Origin: an uncultured Acholeplasma sp.
GTDB lineage: Bacteria > Bacillota_I > Bacilli_A > Acholeplasmatales > Acholeplasmataceae
Assembly: GCA_937934685.1 (NCBI GenBank)
Contig: CALGYU010000019.1
Coordinates: 1 to 64,000, forward strand
Reading direction: 5' to 3'
Length of the DNA stretch: 64,000 bases
Position 1 is the first letter of the stretch; every line of letters begins with the position of its first letter. Under the pieces are notes generated by a model. The model was not told the origin of the DNA and did not search any database. It saw nothing but the letters and a program-made list of their open reading frames with translations. The position numbers and the translations under genes are program-made. Below, piece by piece: positions 61,393 through 64,000 of the stretch.

Positions 61393-62271
61393 TTATTTTA
61401 AGTATGCTAATATTTTATCGATTGTTTTTTGATCCAGTTCTTTTGATAATTTAGAATCAACATAAGGAAACTCTTGAAATGAAAAAGACTCTTTATCCCA
61501 ATCTTGATATCTTTCTTCGTAAAACTCGCCTTCAAAAGAACAATTTAGAAAATAAGTTTTTCCGTGTTCACGCCATGGTCTAGCTAAATAAGCTTTTAAC
61601 GGCGAATGATTAATGATTTTGCAATCATTAAAAACAAACCCAAACTCATAAGATTCATAAGTAGAAGGAGCAGCAATATAAGCATAATTTTCTGTGTTAA
61701 TGATATGGATATCACAATTATCAAAAAAGGCTGTTCCTGAACCGAAAATAAAGTCTACGTTTCCATCAATTCTACAGTTTTTAAATAAAGAAGAAACAAA
61801 ATGCGTATGTCTCATCGCAAGCGGTAAAATGTGAAAATATCTTTCTGCTAAGTCTGTTGGAAGAGGGCCTATAAATAAAGTGTCTTGATTGCCTTTTAAA
61901 TGACAATTAACGGCTTTAAAGTCATTGCCATAGACACTTAACGCAATGGCTTGTCCTATGGTTTTTTTAGCAGGTCCTGCGCTGTTTTCTATGGTGATGT
62001 TTTCAAATGAGACGTTTGTTGCAATCACATCAATAGTAGAAGTTCTAAAGGTGTTATAAAGTAAGCCATCTGAATGAATTTTATAGTTATAATCACCATA
62101 AGAAATGATGGTGTTTTCTAAATCAGTGCCTTTAATGGTTAAGTGATTGTGGGTGATGTATAATTTTTCATAATAGATTCCAGGTGCTAAGATTAAAGTC
62201 AAATGTTCTTCTGAATGGTTGTTTAGAGTTTTTTGAATGCTATCAAGTGGTGTTAAATGTATTGTTTTCAT
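61393..62271 (-). CDS. Pectinesterase (CE8 family), without signal peptide
   Basis: A 292-residue right-handed beta-helix enzyme that demethylesterifies pectin or oligogalacturonides. The CE8 signatures are present: IGQAIALSVYG (about 105-115), GNQDTLF with catalytic Asp130, DGNVDFIFGSGTAFF with the second Asp173, and the substrate-binding Arg231 in LARPWREHGKTY. The active site is complete. There is no signal peptide or membrane segment, so the protein should stay in the cytoplasm and act on imported methylated oligomers. GGAGGAC precedes the ATG, with its own promoter. Plant association of the organism is an inference from this gene. Confidence 0.9.
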   Translation of the reverse strand: MKTIHLTPLDSIQKTLNNHSEEHLTLILAPGIYYEKLYITHNHLTIKGTDLENTIISYGDYNYKIHSDGLLYNTFRTSTIDVIATNVSFENITIENSAGPAKKTIGQAIALSVYGNDFKAVNCHLKGNQDTLFIGPLPTDLAERYFHILPLAMRHTHFVSSLFKNCRIDGNVDFIFGSGTAFFDNCDIHIINTENYAYIAAPSTYESYEFGFVFNDCKIINHSPLKAYLARPWREHGKTYFLNCSFEGEFYEERYQDWDKESFSFQEFPYVDSKLSKELDQKTIDKILAYLK

Positions 62272-62301
62272 ATGTCCTCCATAAATTAAGTTGCTATAAA
62301 C

Positions 62302-62329
62302 ATTATACCAAAAGTAGATATTAATACAA
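62302..62329 (-). promoter_or_regulatory. Reverse promoter of the pectinesterase gene
   Basis: On the minus strand TTGTAT (62329-62324), a 16-bp spacer and TATAAT (62307-62302) with TGG before the -10. Confidence 0.75.
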
Positions 62330-62358
62330 CTTTACTTTTAGAATAAAACGGTTTATTA

Positions 62359-62367
62359 TGTTATAAT
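62359..62367 (+). promoter_or_regulatory. Extended -10 promoter for mvk
   Basis: TGTTATAAT (62359-62367) lies immediately before the upstream ATG of the longest mvk frame. Transcription starting about seven bases later excludes that ATG. Confidence 0.65.
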
Positions 62368-62391
62368 ATGGGCATCATAAAGGGTGATTAT

Positions 62392-63324
62392 ATGGAAGAT
62401 TATGGATACGGTAAAGCGTATGGTAAAGTGATTTTAATAGGGGAACACTCAGTTGTTTATCATAAACCCGCGATTGCCTTGCCGTTAAAGAATTTAAAAG
62501 TAGAAACTTATATTACAAAATCAACTGAAGATATAACTGTGGATTCAATCTTTTACCAAGGTTTTTTAAAGGATGCGCCTAATTTAGAGGGCATTAAAGT
62601 GTTGGTTTTAGAGACCCATTTATTTTTAAATAGAAAACCTGAGAAAATACATATTAAAATCGATTCAAAAGTTCCTGAAAAAAGAGGGTTAGGATCTTCT
62701 GCAGCAGTATCTGTTTCAGTAGTTAGAGCCTTATTTAATTACTATAAAGAAGAATTGACTTTAGAGACTTTAAAGAAATTAGCACATCAAGCAGAAATGA
62801 TTCATCATATTGACCCTAGTGGTTTGGATGCAGAAACGGTTTTAAGTGAGGAAGCTATTTTTTTTGTTAAGCATAAAACAATAGAAAAAATAGAAGTTAA
62901 TCTTAATGGCATCTTAGTGGTTGCGGATACAGGGGTTCACGGACATACAAAAGATGCGGTTTCAAACGTTAAAAAATTGTTGGTAGAAGATGAAATGAAA
63001 GTTAGAAATGCTATGGATCAATTAGAAGATTTAACTCAACAAGCAAAAACTTTTATTCAAACAGATGAATTAGAAAAATTAGGAAGTATCATGACAAAGG
63101 CTCATCACATATTAGATGAGTTAGAAGTTAGCGATCAAACGCTTAATGATTTGGTGAATTTAGCTCTTAAAAATCAAGCTTTAGGGGCAAAACTTACCGG
63201 AGGCGGTAAGGGTGGAAGTATGATAGCATTGATGAGAAACATGGAAGAGGCCTTAAAATTAAAAGATGTTTTTCATAATTATGGACTTAAAAATGTTTGG
63301 CTACATCATTTAAAAGGGGAATAG
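62392..63324 (+). CDS. mvk: Mevalonate kinase
   Basis: GHMP-superfamily kinase of 310 residues that phosphorylates mevalonate. It has GKVILIGEHSVVYHKPAIALPL (split: KVILIGEHSVVY, about 11-22), the ATP-binding PEKRGLGSSAAVSVSVV (about 97-113), the LDAETV region (about 147) and the C-terminal GAKLTGGGKGGSMIAL (about 270-285). The frame begins at 62368, but that ATG overlaps the promoter; AGGGTGA before the ATG at 62392 defines the start. It is directly followed by mvaD, so the mevalonate route to isoprenoids is encoded here. Confidence 0.93.
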   Translation: MEDYGYGKAYGKVILIGEHSVVYHKPAIALPLKNLKVETYITKSTEDITVDSIFYQGFLKDAPNLEGIKVLVLETHLFLNRKPEKIHIKIDSKVPEKRGLGSSAAVSVSVVRALFNYYKEELTLETLKKLAHQAEMIHHIDPSGLDAETVLSEEAIFFVKHKTIEKIEVNLNGILVVADTGVHGHTKDAVSNVKKLLVEDEMKVRNAMDQLEDLTQQAKTFIQTDELEKLGSIMTKAHHILDELEVSDQTLNDLVNLALKNQALGAKLTGGGKGGSMIALMRNMEEALKLKDVFHNYGLKNVWLHHLKGE

Positions 63325-63325
63325 T

Positions 63326-64000
63326 ATGAAAGCGAAAGTAAGAGCACATGCCAATATTGCTTTAATCAAATATTGGGGTAAAAAAAATGAAGCTTATAAA
63401 ATACCTTATCAATCAAGTATTTCGTTGACCTTAGATCAATTTTATACTGAGACTGAAGTGATGTATGATAAGCAGTTAGAAGAAGATATCCTTTTTATTA
63501 ATGGTAAGAAAGTCGAAGGGGCTAGGAAAAAAAGAGTTTCTAGTTTTTTAGACTGGATTAGAAAGACGTATCAAATACCTTATCATGCCTACATTTATTC
63601 TTTTAACCATGTCCCAGAAGCCGCTGGATTGGCCTCATCTGCATCTGCGTTTGCTGCGTTAGGTGTGGCTGCTTTAAAAGCCTATGGCATCACTGTTTCA
63701 AATGAGGAAATGTCTAAAGTCGCTCGATTTGGATCAGGGTCAGCTTCAAGATCTATTTATGCTGGTTTTGTGGCTTGGCAAAAAGGATTTGATCATGAAA
63801 GTAGTTTCAGTTACCCGCTTAACATTGTTTGGCCGGAATTCAGAATGATTGCGTGCTTAGTTAATGAAAAAGAAAAGTTATTTTTAAGTAATCAAACAAT
63901 GAAAGAAACAGTTTTAGAATCACCCTTTTATCAAGAATGGGTTTTAGAAGCAGAAAAAGATTTTGAATTGATGCTTACGTATCTTAAAGAAAAAGATATT
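63326..64000 (+). CDS. mvaD: Diphosphomevalonate decarboxylase (3' end beyond window)
   Basis: The first 225 codons of a GHMP-family decarboxylase that makes isopentenyl diphosphate. The start MKAKVRAHANIALIKYWGK carries the family signature (ANIALIKYWGK), with the substrate and ATP site in AAGLASSASAFAALGVAALKAYG (split: GLASSASAFAAL, about 107-118) and FGSGSASRSIYAGF (about 138-151). The ATG lies one base after the mvk stop, with AAGGGG as ribosome site. Phosphomevalonate kinase is expected next but is outside the window. The gene is cut only by the window edge; there is no sign of damage. Confidence 0.94.
   Translation, partial: MKAKVRAHANIALIKYWGKKNEAYKIPYQSSISLTLDQFYTETEVMYDKQLEEDILFINGKKVEGARKKRVSSFLDWIRKTYQIPYHAYIYSFNHVPEAAGLASSASAFAALGVAALKAYGITVSNEEMSKVARFGSGSASRSIYAGFVAWQKGFDHESSFSYPLNIVWPEFRMIACLVNEKEKLFLSNQTMKETVLESPFYQEWVLEAEKDFELMLTYLKEKDI

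Noticed and set aside
1..64000. CRISPR arrays, insertion sequences, prophage genes, tRNA or rRNA genes
   Set aside because: I looked for regularly spaced repeats, transposase or integrase motifs, and cloverleaf or rRNA signatures, and found none. Repetitive look is due to AT-rich Lys/Glu/Leu codons.

Overview
The window is an AT-rich, densely packed bacterial chromosome segment with 66 protein genes (the last cut by the window edge). I see no rRNA, tRNA, CRISPR array or insertion sequence, and no gene-free stretch longer than about 280 bases. Gene content and order are Firmicute-like: rny-ymdB, mutS-mutL-miaA, aroQ-efp, cmk-rpsA-der-gpsA-hup, gmk-rpoZ, apt-rel-dtd and hisS-aspS. rsmH stands alone without any division or cell-wall genes, and the mevalonate enzymes mvk and mvaD are present. 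UGA is a normal stop codon (for example ymdB, nadE and rel end in TGA). Together this suggests a wall-less mollicute of the Acholeplasma type, or a close relative such as Izemoplasma, rather than a UGA=Trp Mycoplasma or Spiroplasma. That placement is inference from gene content, not from a search.

Region by region. 0-6.3 kb: base-excision repair (nfo), an anchored thioredoxin-fold-like protein, argS, then a flippase-like membrane protein and a GT4 glycosyltransferase that look like a glycolipid pair. 6.3-9.2 kb: RNase Y, YmdB phosphodiesterase and a YlbF/YmcA-family protein. 9.3-17.8 kb: an unusual tail-anchored protein with InlB-type repeats, then mismatch repair, tRNA modification, two shikimate-pathway enzymes and EF-P. 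17.8-23.4 kb: pseudouridine synthase, cmk, S1-repeat protein, Der, GpsA and HU. 23.4-35.6 kb is the most accessory part: ankyrin protein, CPBP protease, RdgB, a phosphodiesterase, a choline-kinase-like protein, a very large degenerate GGDEF-EAL protein translationally coupled to a HEPN-like protein, several small unknowns, and an esterase/AAC(3)-like/S51 peptidase cluster. 35.6-46.6 kb: sodA and rqcH (reverse strand), gmk-rpoZ, rsmH, mgsA, a Fur-family regulator, NAD synthesis (nadD-nadE), mnmA and recD2. 46.7-49.3 kb: a serine hydrolase/oxidoreductase operon behind a 12-bp GC-rich palindrome. 49.4-54 kb: rarA, apt, rel, dtd. 54-61.4 kb: a T-box riboswitch that appears to read tRNA-Asp controls a GNAT acetyltransferase-hisS-aspS operon, followed by msrA, dCMP deaminase, lspA and an RluD-type synthase. 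61.4-64 kb: a cytoplasmic pectinesterase and the start of the mevalonate operon.

Most transcription units can be delimited. Sigma-A type promoters (very often with exactly 17 bp spacing, many with a TGn extended -10) and clear hairpin/U-tract terminators fall at unit boundaries. In several genes the longest reading frame begins inside a Shine-Dalgarno or promoter element, so I moved those starts downstream; this is stated in each entry.

The items I would look at first are the degenerate GGDEF-EAL/HEPN-like pair, the InlB-repeat protein with no signal peptide, the intracellular pectinesterase, the Asp-reading T-box that also governs hisS, and the palindrome upstream of the serine hydrolase operon.
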